From Multifurca ochricompacta (taxonomy: Eukaryota > Basidiomycota > Agaricomycetes > Russulales > Russulaceae): a stretch of 64,000 bases of DNA. Location of the stretch: NCBI GenBank assembly GCA_022496185.1, contig WTXG01000004.1, positions 1 through 64,000 of the forward strand, read 5' to 3'. The notes under the pieces were generated by a model. The model saw only the letters and a program-made list of their open reading frames with translations. It was not told the origin of the DNA and did not search any database. A program made the position numbers and the translations under genes. Below are positions 52,201 through 62,803 of the stretch, in pieces; position 1 is the stretch's first letter, and the number at the start of each line of letters is the position of its first letter.

Positions 52201-53698
52201 GGTTGTGAAATCGAATGCAGACAGTAACGCGGTCGCATCCGCGTTCGGATCCGCCTCGAGCTTCTGCCGCTTCGCGTCTTCCTCGCCTGCAGCCGCAGTT
52301 GATGGTGGACGCTTGCGGGCATCCACCTGAGCTTGCGCTGCCATGGCTCTACGTGTTCTCTCCTCTACTGCGGCTTGCTCCATACGCTGGGCTTGCTTAG
52401 TGAGAGCATCATTGATCTCACGCGCGAAGTTTGCGCCAGCCTGCGATCTGATAAAAGCAATTAGTTCGATAAGTGAAGAGACATAGATGACCTTTACAGA
52501 GGTGCGCACCGTGATATGTGTGTTAAAAGGATGCGCACGGACTTTTCGACACTCTTGATACTCGTGAAGGGAAGGCCTGACAATGGAACGGGTGTCCATA
52601 ATGTAAGGGACGATACGACAATTTGAACGAAGCTTGGCCGCAGCTTGACCAGATTTGACCAGCTGTTCAGGATGGCCGAGATAAGGTCTGGGTTTCTGAC
52701 AACAAGACAATGCATAAATTAGGCAGTTCGCCAGCATGCATCCCTCCGACGTACTGTTTTGTATATAGATCAGTGATGAGACGATGCAGGAGGGTGGCCC
52801 CTTCAGCTTCGAGGGCAGCAGCATTGATGAACGGGTGATCCCCGGGAACGATTGCAAGGTTTGGGTCATTTTTATCTTGTAGCTTCAGTGAACAAGACAT
52901 TTGGTCAAGCATATACGTGAAGCCAACAGAAGAAGCACTCACCCTTGGATCAGCAATGCCACGCGACTGCACAAGTATAACCTTTTGCAGAAACTTGACA
53001 GCGGCGAACTGCACACCGACGTGCGTATTAGGGGCCCACATGAGATCAATAATTCGGTTCCTTGCGCGAGTGAGCGTGTCCCATTGCGCCCGCTCATTTC
53101 TATTTGTACATCTGCGTCCCGTTCAAAAACAATAATGAGTCCATATCAGCCGCAGAGACCCCACGCACAACTTGTACTAATTTAGAACGCACAGACGACG
53201 AAAGAGAAGTGGGTATGCCCCCGCGAGTGTCTGCACTGCGACTTTGACGGTCCAGGTGTTTGCATCGTTCAATAACCAGAGACTATGTCCAGAGACTGTA
53301 ACGCGACTAGAAAGAACGAATGGGAAAGAAAGGAAGAAAGAGAGAGAAAAAAAAAAAGAAAGTCGACGGTTGTGCCCAGAAAATGAGTTAGCCATCAACC
53401 CGTACAAGGAAGCCACGCGCAATCAGAAAACGAAAACAAGCACGCACGGTTCGTACGCGTATCGACCGCCAGCGGTGCTCGCGCTATTCCAAAATGCAGT
53501 AGCTCCAGTACCCAACGCCTGAGTAACGAGTCGTTTGAGGCAGCCGCCGTCTTGAGGAGAGTGTTGCAGAGGATAGGAATGGGATGGGTTGAGCCTCTAG
53601 GGTCTCCGGAGTGCCATGAGTAGGTCCGCCTGCTCTTTCGAATCTGCGGTAACGCTAAGCGCGGCAGTGAGAGCCTGAAGTGGGTCCATTGATGCCAT
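49296..53698 (-). CDS. PTA1: Symplekin/PTA1, scaffold of the mRNA 3'-end processing complex
   Basis: A long, intron-rich gene from ATG 53698 (MASMDPLQALTAALSV) to the stop at 49296. HEAT-like N-terminal segments: SNDSLLRRWVLELLHFGIAR, TWTVKVAVQTLAGAYPLLFR, RIIDLMWAPNTHVGVQFAAV, IVPGDHPFINAAALEAEG, SILNSW-like AILNSWSNLVKLRPSFVQ. A middle part with coiled-coil and KRQKLEADPNADATALLSAF is followed by acidic stretches. The symplekin C-terminal domain is clear: LLTPAELMVLLHDTEKEIG, SEILAVVMQQILDEPVLPTLFMRTV, ILARLI-like LLSRLITKKIW, KEQLRELVAKQPSLRGPLREFV. Symplekin holds the cleavage/polyadenylation factor together. The frame needs one more base at about 53606, 53581, 53276, 52150 and 50110. Exon borders in the middle are approximate. 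Confidence 0.88.
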
Positions 53699-54032
53699 GC
53701 TGGAGACGGTGTCTGGTCTGAGACCCGAATTTCTTAAGACGAGATGGACAGACAGAAAGGTTCGGTTCTGTCCCTTTTGTCTCTTTTTGGTTTTTAATGG
53801 GGATGTGTTCTTTGTAACCGTTGGCTCAAAGTCAGGTTACACTAGCTGTCGCTCTGTAGCACTTTAGCCCTGAGCTTGAGCTTGAGCCTGAGCGTTGAAG
53901 TAGTCAAGTCAGGCAGGCAAGCAGGCAGCAGAGGCAACAGGCAAGGAGCAAGCAGTAGGGCAAGACCGGTCCGGAGTTTAAATCTCTCAATCACACTTAC
54001 TCAGACCTACCTCTCTATTCTATACCTATACC
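53699..54032. promoter_or_regulatory. Divergent promoter of symplekin and V-ATPase subunit G
   Basis: A 334-bp gap between divergent starts. It has a GAGCTT repeat (53871-53893) and a CAGGCA-rich stretch (53908-53956). No specific site was recognised. Confidence 0.4.
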
Positions 54033-54573
54033 ATGGTGAGACTCATCTGGAATACTTTATTTTAGCAATTTATATCTATTAACACCTTTGAAGGCTGCAC
54101 AACATCACAGGGTATTCAGACCCTTCTTGAGGCCGAAAAGGAAGCAGCCAAAGTCGTACAACAGTCCCGGCAATGTACGTCAGCCATTCGTTACCACAAT
54201 CGTCCCATTCAGCTCTTTTTTCTTTTCTTAATGCATTCCGCTTTCTCAGACCGAGTGCAGCGCTTGAAGGATGCACGTACAGAGGCTGCCAAGGAGATAG
54301 AGGACTACCATAAAGTGAAGGATCAGGAGTTCGCAGCCTTCCAGAGTTCCGTGAGCATTTGTTCTGTCTCTCGCACGCAGCTACTTGACCCCTCTCCAGC
54401 ATGCTGGGACAACACTGGACGCACAAACCATCATCGACAAGGAGACGGAGGAGAAGCTAAGTGCCATCTCAGACGCATATAACGTGTATAGAGAAGATGT
54501 GCTCAGGAAACTACTGGATCGCGTCGTCCTAGTCCAACCGGAGCTTCATCGTAATCTAAAGAAGCTGCAGTGA
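54033..54573 (+). CDS. VMA10: V-type proton ATPase subunit G, one apparent frameshift
   Basis: Exons 54033-54035, 54094-54174, 54250-54350 and 54400-54573 encode 119 residues, the normal size. Subunit G pairs with E to form the peripheral stalk of the vacuolar proton pump. Conserved: GIQTLLEAEKEAAKVVQQSR, YRVQRLKDARTEAAKEIEDY, KVKDQEFAAFQSS, DKETEEKLSAISDAY, all in one long helix. The first coding exon holds only the ATG; the intron begins at the next base. In exon 2 the frame is one base short at the GGG (54110-54112): HHRGIQTLLEAEK needs GGGG. Everything else is in phase. Confidence 0.9.
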
Positions 54574-54885
54574 CTATTTTGTACTACTACTCCCTTTCCC
54601 TCCCCACCATCGATCTTTTTAATCAATCGTGGAGTATGTAATAAGAATAAGACTGGCTGAATTGCAAAGTAAACGAAAAGTAAACGAATAATGTACATAT
54701 CAGGTGTGCATAGCTATGACACTTTGGCTGGAGACTCAATACGATAGATAACACACCTTGCTCTACATATATGGTGGCGAGCGAGCGTCAAATGGGTCGC
54801 CGGGCACTACAAGATCTACGCATACGCGCTGGCAAGTAGCGAAACGAACAGAAACAGACGAACAGAAGATAACCAATCAAAAAGC

Positions 54886-57800
54886 TCATTGCTCGTGCGC
54901 AAGCCAGTCCAATCCCACTGGCATCGTCGATTTTGTACCGCGCGACGACGTAGATGGTGAGGTAGCGGTCTCGGATGGACCTATGGCGGAATCTTTAGAG
55001 ACAGTTGCGGTTCGCAGTACCATCCATGGAGGAGTGGGTGAAGTTGGAAGTTCTGACATACCAGCGGCATCTGGGAGCTGCTGTGACGGAGGTTGAAGGG
55101 GATGGGCCCACGACTCGAGCAACCCGCAAGATTTCAGGGACGGAAGGGATGGCCCTGGCCCTGGGGCTGGCTCAAGGCTGGTGAGACGTAGCTTGTTGTA
55201 TGAGTTGCGCAATGAGCTGAAGTACGTCCCTGAAGAGCTTGTGCTTGACGTGTCGCTACGATCTTCGACACGATCTGCGCCTGTCGTTGAAGCAGGTATT
55301 TGGGGAACGAGCAATAGTGGCGGAGTTGGACGATTAGACGAAGCTAATGCTTCCGCCAATGGCATGCGCGGACCACTCTTGCATTTAGGATCCATTCCGT
55401 ATGTCTCGGTGAACTCCCGACTCCATGCCATGACCTGGGGATGATCGCTCATACCAAACCGATTCAGCGCCTGCATTGGAATTGAACATTATCGTTAGCC
55501 CAAGGCCTGAGACCGGCCATGGAAAGAAAAAAAAACTTACTGAGAGGATTGCAACGACTGCCAGTCAAAAAAAACAAAAACAAATCAAACATGCGCCACC
55601 AATCTGAATAAGGAGAGGCACATACGCAAAACACTATTCTTTGATCTGCTTCCAAGCTTTGTCCCAATCAGCATGAGCCGGTCGCACGCCCACTCGCGAG
55701 AGCCATTGGTTACAGTGCCCAGTCCGCGCGTTCTTGCCTTTGAAACACCCATTCTGTTGTGTCAGTAAGCGTATGCACACGCGCACAGAACGCACCTCAG
55801 AAAGTGTGAGTACACACCACGCATACAAAGCGTGCATCATAAAATAGCACCATGCGCCAGCATTTGAGCTTGTCTCGAACATCGCCAAATGGTGTGCTGC
55901 ACTCTCCTCGCTAAAGCGAACGTGATCGGCAAGGGACGATTCCCACGCCTGCCAAGTGCGCGCAGTGGGGGCGCAAGCCAGGGGAAATAGGTAATAATAA
56001 TAACGGAACCAATATCCAACAAGGAAATCAACAATGCAATCCAATTTTACTGTCAATTGATCTTTGAGAGAGTGCGTACCGAAATATCCTTTTCAGTCTC
56101 TTCCACGACCACTTTTGCCGCATCATGTGTGCTTGGCAGGACTAAGGCGTGGGAACAAGCTCAGCGCCGGCGCACAGGATAAGAATAGGCTTACTATCTG
56201 TGGGGTGTAGCGTTGCTTCGAGACGACCGTGGACCGAGGCAATACGAAGAAGATGACCATATTCGGACGCATATTGCGTACGTGGCGCTGGCTGGTTCAA
56301 ATATTCTACCAGTGATAATTAACATGTCAGATCTTAGACTCAGTACAAAGGTCAAAGAGCGGGACGAGACGGACCCGATTGACTACTGTGGGCGCCAAAC
56401 TCAAAGCTCGCCTCGTCTACGGGGAGGCGCAAATCCAGGTCCATGGGAATGGCAGGCACCGCTATTTGGAAATACGCAAAGATAGTTAGATGCATCAATC
56501 TGATGTACCAAACGGCACGGCGGGCGCATTCTCGACCAATAGCATCAAGCACAAAGCTAGTCGTGGGAGCCGAAGGTAAACCAGAGTGGTGTTCATCCTG
56601 AACATGAAGGTCATCCTTCAAGATTCCCAGGGCAAGCTCTGTGATACCACAAAAGGTGACTGACAGGTTATAGCCAAGACCCTGAAAAGGTGAGGTACTC
56701 ACGATGATGGGTACTGGGAGAGGGCCAAGGCCACGATAAGAGGGACTGATGGGACTCGAGAAGACAAAGCGCCTGGGCGGTCATAAGGTTTCTTTCGACA
56801 ATCAACCGACCATGTGCATCGAACATCTGTTCTTCTGCCGCCTTTGAGTATGCCAAGCCAGCGGTGCGGGGGGAATCCGTCCGCACGGCGGGGTGCCTAG
56901 ACAAGGGGGCAGAAAGAGCACATAGGGCATATATTAAATAGGAGGGTATGCGACCCAGGCTGACGTCGGCCATGAAGGTGGGTTGATGGAAGAATAGACG
57001 ATGGGGATGGCAATGCGCAAAGAAGACTAAGACCAAAAACGTTAGCAGAAAACTGGGGGGGAAGGGAAAAAGAGCGAGGGAAATGAAATGCGTACGGTTC
57101 ACAAGCTCACGCACGACGGGAACTTCGAAACGAGTGGCTGTGAAAGTTGAGCGAGGTACCAGAGAGGAAGGTACCTGGGATTCTAGGGCTGGGAAGGATA
57201 TGGAGCCCACCCGGGGACGCTTCGAGGTCTCAGCGTAATCATCACGAGTGTCCGAAGGGGCTTGTGGTGACGTCAAAGGCTCTCCACGCGCAGATGACAG
57301 GCTATTTGCAGATGCAGAAACAGGTGATCCCAAATAGGAATCCTTTTGGGGACGCCGGCGGGACTGACTCGGCCCAGCCCGCGGGGGCTTGTCAGTTTTT
57401 GATGCCAATGGTGCGGGTACAGGTCGGCCAGAAGAGTCGGTGTAGGTGCAATCCTTGGCAGCGAAATAGCTGATAGGCGTAAAGGATCGTCAGAGAGAAT
57501 TAGAAGGAACGCCAAGGGGAGAACATACCAGTTACTACAAGGCGCTTGAAGGATAATCAGGACGGAGGGACTTTATCAAAAAAAAGATGAACGCAGACTA
57601 ACCAGTGCCATCGCATCGTCGCTTGCTCTTGTGGCAAGCATCACAAGCCTGTTAGATATATGACGTTAATGCAAGGGGTCAAATGGAAGACCACTTTAAT
57701 CGTATACTGATGTATACGGACGGACCTTTGCGAGACGTTTGCGCTTAGGACCTTTGAGGAAAGATATTTTAAACGGGTCAGGTTCATCTGAAGACCTAAA

Positions 57801-57905
57801 GGAGGTCTGGGAGGTAGGAGGTATTGGTTGTTGTAACGAAGAAAAGGAGGTAGTAGAAGTAGAAGAAGGGTCTGAAGGAAAACGGTCCACGGTGAAACGG
57901 TCCAT
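54886..57905 (-). CDS. Zn2Cys6 transcription factor with fungal-specific MHR domain
   Basis: Start ATG 57905; first exons 57905-57726, 57648-57603, 57544-57529, 57469-57096 and 57026 onward; stop at 54886. The binuclear zinc cluster is complete, CDACHKSKRRCDGT-APCSNC-YFAAKDC, matching C-x2-C-x6-C-x5-C-x2-C-x6-C, and is assembled from four exons, one of 16 nt. After a Ser/Pro linker the MHR begins: FFAHCHPHRLFFHQPTFMAD, SKAAEEQMFDAHGR, MTAQALCLLESHQ, GLGYNLSVTF, RECARRAVWYIRLMH. Later exons hold WQAWESSLADHVRFSEE and FETSSNAGAWCYFMMHALYA. The C-terminus is Ser/Pro-rich. The join near 56700 is one base out of phase. Later exon borders are approximate. Targets unknown; no metabolic cluster is evident nearby. 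Confidence 0.85.
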
Positions 57906-59330
57906 TGAAGGAGAGTTAGCAGTAGAGTAGGAGTGTAAAGAAAAGGAAAGGAGGGGGGGAGGAGAGGGGGAAGGGTCAGAATAAGACTCGGTCGTCACGG
58001 ACTAGGACTATATGCGGTTCTAAGCGGCAAATTAGGCGGGCGCGGGTCTCAATTCTTCAACCGCAACCGTGTCAAACAGGTCAGCGTCACCAGTTCACCA
58101 GTTCGGTGGGACCGGTGAATAGAGATCGACCCTGTTCCCGATCCAATTCAAATCTTTCATGTTTAACCTACTTATCATTTCCCCCTTTTTGACTTTATAA
58201 GTCCAAATAATTAAATTAAATTAAATTAAAATATTTATTGCTATTCCCTCCGCCGCTCCCGCCGACGTAATTTAAAAAAAAAGAGGGAAGAGATGTCAAG
58301 CCACACATACACATACATACATACATACACACATACACATAACATACATACACACACAACATACCACCGCCCTACCAGTCTAGACTGAATTGGGTACTTT
58401 CCCCGTTTCGCCGCCGGCTTTACGGAATTCGGAGGCATTTATCCATCGCTCCATTGTTTCGTTTCGTTCCGCGGCTACCGTTCCTTCGGCTCCCCAACTC
58501 CACTTTGCGCAGCGCAGCGAGTGGCGAGGGTCAGATGAACGCAAGTCCTAACTTAACGTCATCATCGATCACGCGCATGCACCATGCGCAAACCGCCTTC
58601 TTTCTTCTACCACCAGATAACTACCGCCGGCTCCCACCAACACACGCTCCGCGGCTGTTCATCAACCGCCGGTCAACGCATCAATCACGCCTGGTCTGTC
58701 GTAAATCTGCACCCAACGCAAGCAGTTTGGATCAACTAAACAGGCAGATTATTTATGGCATGACCTTTCTTGATCCATCCTCATCGGTTCGGTTCCATCA
58801 CATCCATCAACCCCATAACTTAGGATGGGCCATTTCAGTAAGCTCTTGTACTACATCACATCACAATGGCCAGAACGATATACCCAACGAGTTTCGGAGA
58901 TGCGCTACGATATCCCGAAACCAATGCTTCAACTAATCAACCATCAAACCCTCGGATGATCTAGTAAGCGCAACCGTACGTCCAAGCTAGTCTGTGCAAA
59001 CCCGATTCCGAGCCGAGGCGTTCACCTCAGGGCTCATCTCCAGCTTCTGCTCAATGCTCACCGTTACATTGGCAGCTCATGGCGCCCAGTAACTTGTTTC
59101 TCACAAGGGTTCTTATTGTATACGAATTTGGTTCCTGTATACCGTTTCCCCCCCCCCTCTTTGGATATTAGCCGCTCAATGATGATGCAATTTGGCCTTT
59201 GACGGCCTTCAGCCACGACAGTGGCGTTGCAAAAGATACCCCAATCTCTAGTTTTCGTTTTCTTCCTTACCTGTCCTAGTCAAATTATGAATGGGTAACC
59301 CCTCATATTCAGTTGTCCACCATTCCATCA
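57906..59330. other. 1.4-kb intergenic region with microsatellites
   Basis: Upstream of the Zn2Cys6 gene. It contains (TTAAA)n at 58211-58230 and an ACATAC/ACAC run at 58302-58363. One open frame of 160 codons (58454-58936, plus) has no recognisable motif and is not called as a gene. Confidence 0.45.
58302..58363. repeat. ACATAC microsatellite
   Basis: Imperfect run of ACAC, ATAC and ACATAC units in an intergenic region. It is preceded by a pure (TTAAA)n block at 58211-58230. Confidence 0.8.
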
Positions 59331-59606
59331 TTACTTTCCAGGGTTGCCCACTACAACACACGTAATATTACAATATCTGACTATTCTGCGCGAGCTCAGT
59401 GACAATGAACACGACTTGGCGTTGGTTGCACACGGGCAGGATCCAACCAGAACAGGCACTGCACATCTTCCCAGTGAATGAGGCTCGACAACTGCGGGGT
59501 TGGATAATTGACAAGCCAATTGAGCTGGGTTGCACGAAATGGGGTCATTCCCAGAAGAAGGAGCGCTCGTCATGACGAGAGCGAGAGCAAGGACCTTCCA
59601 GACCAT
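59331..59606 (-). CDS. Possible small secreted cysteine-rich protein
   Basis: An uninterrupted frame from a true ATG (59606) to a stop at 59331, 91 residues. The N-terminus MVWKVLALALVMTSAPSSG resembles a signal peptide. The mature part would have eight Cys (first ISCNPAQLAC, then GRCAVPVLVGSCPC, AKSC, RYC and ITC). The spacing lacks the CC pairs of hydrophobins, so it is not called one. No homologue is recognised, and eight Cys in so short a frame could be chance. It may be one exon of a larger gene. Confidence 0.35.
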   Translation of the reverse strand: MVWKVLALALVMTSAPSSGNDPISCNPAQLACQLSNPAVVEPHSLGRCAVPVLVGSCPCATNAKSCSLSLSSRRIVRYCNITCVVVGNPGK

Positions 59607-60068
59607 CTGGGTAGTAAGGTTGATACCGCGTCATCATGCGCATGAGATCAACCCCTCGGACCGACTCCGATGAAAGCCCTGCAAATGCTCAGATCAAAAA
59701 AAGTATTCGGGTGGGCCGTCCCGAATACAACATGCTAACGGCTGACGGCGTCAAGAAACACACACTGTGGGCAGGTTAATCGGGTCAATCCTGGAATTTG
59801 TCTGATTGGCTGGTTGGAGGCGAGCGCCATATAAGCGCGTAAAATTGAATTGATTTATACCGTAAAACGCCCGCAGTGAAACGCGAAAACAGAAAATAGG
59901 ATAGAGTGCCAGGCCCGAATGCCGAGGGGAATCTTCGGTACAGGTGCCTGTAAGGTGACCACTCTGAAAGGGCATTGTTCTTCCACTCGAAATGCTGACC
60001 GATATACATCCATCGGAGAACATGAGGAGAAAAAGATGGGGACATCGTATAGTATACAGTGTGATACC
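59607..60068. other. Intergenic region downstream of P2
   Basis: This 462-bp stretch lies between the 3' end of P2 and the possible secreted-protein start, both on the minus strand. No further gene was seen. Confidence 0.35.
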
Positions 60069-60582
60069 CTAATCGAACAAACCGAAGCCCATATCATCGT
60101 CGGACTCCTCCTGTATAGGTGAGAAAGGATTAGAGGCAGCGTGCGGAATCCGAGGACCAAATGAGACACTGGCCTTTTCTTCCTTCTTCTCTTCCGCCTT
60201 AGCCTCAGCGGCGGCAGCGGGAGCTCCCCCACCACCGGCAGCAGGTGCCGCAGCGACAGCCGCACCGCCGGATGGTACCTATATGGAATCGAAGATCAAC
60301 TAGGTCAGCGTAGGTGTGTCGATAGCAATGCACATACGGAGGCTAGCTTGCTAGATCCCTCAGCAATAAGCTGGAAAATGTTATGTGAGCCGTGACACAA
60401 ACAGCGGGATATGTGGGACGCACAGCATTGATATCCTTACCGTCGAGTTCGGAAAGGAGGGTGTCGATACGGTCGTCATCGGTTTCAATGCCGACGGACT
60501 GGATAACCTTTTTAATATCACTAGCTGTAGGTGACTCCTTGCCTGCGATTTTCAAAAGGAGATAGGCAGCAATGTAGCGCAT
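60069..60582 (-). CDS. RPP2: 60S acidic ribosomal protein P2
   Basis: Exons 60582-60424, 60370-60338, 60278-60174 and 60110-60069 give 112 residues, the normal length. P2 forms the ribosomal stalk with P1 and P0 and recruits translational GTPases. Start MRYIAAYLLLKIAGK, then KKVIQSVGIETDDDRIDTLL, LDGKDINALIAEGSSKLASV, the Ala/Gly hinge, a Lys/Glu segment KAEEKKEEK and the universal tail EESDDDMGFGLFD. The last intron (60111-60173, 63 nt) has a GC donor (AAG|GCCAGT), a CTAAT branch site and an ACAG acceptor. It is open in frame, so retention would insert 21 residues before the tail. Removing it gives exactly the conserved P2 end. Confidence 0.93.
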
Positions 60583-60977
60583 CTACCAGTATTGTATCAG
60601 TACGCGTGTAATCCTACGTCAAACTCAAGATGAAGCACTTTTTTGGTAGATCGTAGAAAGGTGGGTAGCCACAAATCACTGTAAATCGTGATCAGTGTGA
60701 GAAGGGTCGCGCATGCGTGTAAATATTCTTACGTTTAATCCGCAATGGGAGGACCTGTGGATTCTATCCGTCGTCGTGTGTTAGTCTGAAACGGGGCTCA
60801 CACTGAATTATGGATGCAGGCTTGTCTACTGTACAGTAATGAGATTTAACGTTTACGCCACAGTGGTGGGTAATTCATACTCCGACTTAACTCAATTTCG
60901 CTCATCACCCCCCACGCCAACGACACGAGAGCCATCTCAAGTGAACATCAGCAAACATAACAAATATCACAATTACA
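60583..60977. promoter_or_regulatory. Divergent promoter shared by ribosomal P2 and uS19
   Basis: 395 bp between the two start codons. A C/A-rich stretch (60905-60977) lies upstream of uS19. Divergent ribosomal protein genes are often co-regulated, which fits here. No Rap1- or T-box-like element was identified with confidence. Confidence 0.5.
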
Positions 60978-61861
60978 ATGGTTCGTATAATTTATCAGAA
61001 CACTCCGGGTGCACTTGATCAAACGTACATGCACAGGCCGATTCAACAGTTACGGACCCGCAAGTTGCTGCCGATCTTAAGAAGAAGCGCACATTCCGCA
61101 CATTCTCGTATCGAGGCATCGAGCTTGACAAGCTTCTTGATCTGAGCAACGAGGAGGTGTGTTAAGAATACATTGAAGCTATCCCATTCTCTCATTTACT
61201 CCCCTCCGCAGTTTGTTGAGGCATGTATTCATAGCTAATCGTTGATCGACCGACAGGCAAGGTGGTGACCTTGAGTCCTCCTTAGATCGTCCACGCCCGC
61301 GCACGCCGTCGGTTCCAACGTGGCCTGAAACGCCGTCCCATGGGTCTCATCAAAAAGCTGCGCAAAGCCAAGAAAGAGGCGCCTCCTAATGAGAAGCCTG
61401 CCGTTGTAAAGACGCATTTGCGTGACATGATTGTCGTTCCTGAGATGATTGGTTCTGTTGTCGGCATTTACAACGGCAAGGTCTGCCCTTACCACGGTAT
61501 CGGTTGCAAGACGTGATGCTAAGCGGTTGCGTCTTGACAGGTTTTCAACTCTGTTGAAATCAAGCCAGAGATGGTTGGTCATTACCTTGGGGAGTTCTCT
61601 GTTTCGTACAAGCCCGTCAAGCATGGTCGTCCTGGTGTGCGTCTTTCTCCTGCCTCCCATCTGTTTTCAGCTGACAATCCTGAAACAGATCGGTGCAACA
61701 CACTGTAAGTTACCTGTTGCCTTCACAGCTATGAGTACCATTCACCATTTCCTGCTACCTGCGTTCATGCAGCATCTCGCTTGTGCGTTTTTTTTTTGTC
61801 TGCTTTCATTTCAGCCGTTGATGACTGACATGCCTTCTTCTGAAGCATTCCGCTCAAGTAA
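60978..61861 (+). CDS. RPS15: 40S ribosomal protein S15 (uS19)
   Basis: Eight exons: 60978-60980, 61037-61156, 61212-61220, 61286-61480, 61541-61636, 61689-61704, 61773-61782 and 61846-61861, giving 154 residues, typical of eukaryotic uS19. It sits at the head of the small subunit near the decoding centre. Conserved: [98 protein letters not shown]. Exon 1 is only the ATG. Exon 3 (9 nt) precedes an intron with a GC donor (GAG|GCATGT). Exons 6, 7 and 8 are 16, 10 and 16 nt. Their phases and the perfect C-terminus support each one. Confidence 0.93.
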
Positions 61862-62803
61862 TTGCGCACCTATGTATTGTTCTTTTACTGTCATGTCCCG
61901 TACTGCGCCAAAAAATATATACATGCATCATTGCCTGGGGCCATGCCTTAACGAGGAGAATTATGATTTCGGTTCGAAGCTACCTTTACAAGACTAGGCC
62001 GGCAAAAACTTCACGCCGCAGCATCGTTAATATTGTTGGAGATGTCTCTTCGCCTTAGCCAGAATTTGGGTTGGCATGTTGGCATAGTTGATATCGCTTC
62101 CAGGCCGCGGCAATGTCAATTCGGGTCACTATACTGATGGTGCGACGGACTCCGCATGTATCAATCTTTTGTGAATGTTCCATGTGGATTTGTTGGAAGT
62201 TGGTTCGGGGTTCTTTGCTTGAAGCGATCAAACGAGCGATCAACTAATATCATAAGAACCTCGAACCCCCCCCCCCCTTCCCCATTGGTAAGGGAAGGAA
62301 GTAGTAGAGGTCGGGGAAGGAGTATTACACGCGCTGGTACTGGCTAGCCTTGCTAAGCCAGTCAGTGATTTTGTAGTAGCGAAATACACCACCTATGGGC
62401 ACCCCTTATATTTATATTTTCACTTCATTTATCTTTTTTTCACAACCGCTCTCCACGCGCCATGGGAATCGACGACTTTGTTATTTCATGCGGCTACACG
62501 GCAGCCGGAGAAGGGCGCAGGGGGATACATCAGGGGGATGGCGAGGGTATCATATATGAATATTGCCGAAAAGGAAAGAAAAAAAAAGTTCTTTGTCCAT
62601 CTTCATAAGTGCGTAAACAAGGAACGGTGGGTGGGGGAGAAGGGGGGGGGGGGGAACCAGATGTTAGGACAAGAAGAGAGGACGGTGAAATTACAGATAC
62701 GGTGACGCAGAGAGAAAAAAAAAGAGGAAAAGATAGACGCTGTGACGAATAGAAGACACAGCCAGGCACGTCTGTGTGGGCCCGCTTGGCGGACACATCC
62801 AAA
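61862..62803. other. Convergent intergenic region
   Basis: A 942-bp gap between uS19 and the RhoGAP gene. It holds a C10 tract (62267-62276) and a G12 tract (62642-62655). No gene, tRNA or snoRNA was recognised. Confidence 0.4.

Noticed and set aside
58454..58936. Open frame of 160 codons on the plus strand
   Set aside because: No recognisable domain, low-complexity composition and no supporting splice structure; likely chance.
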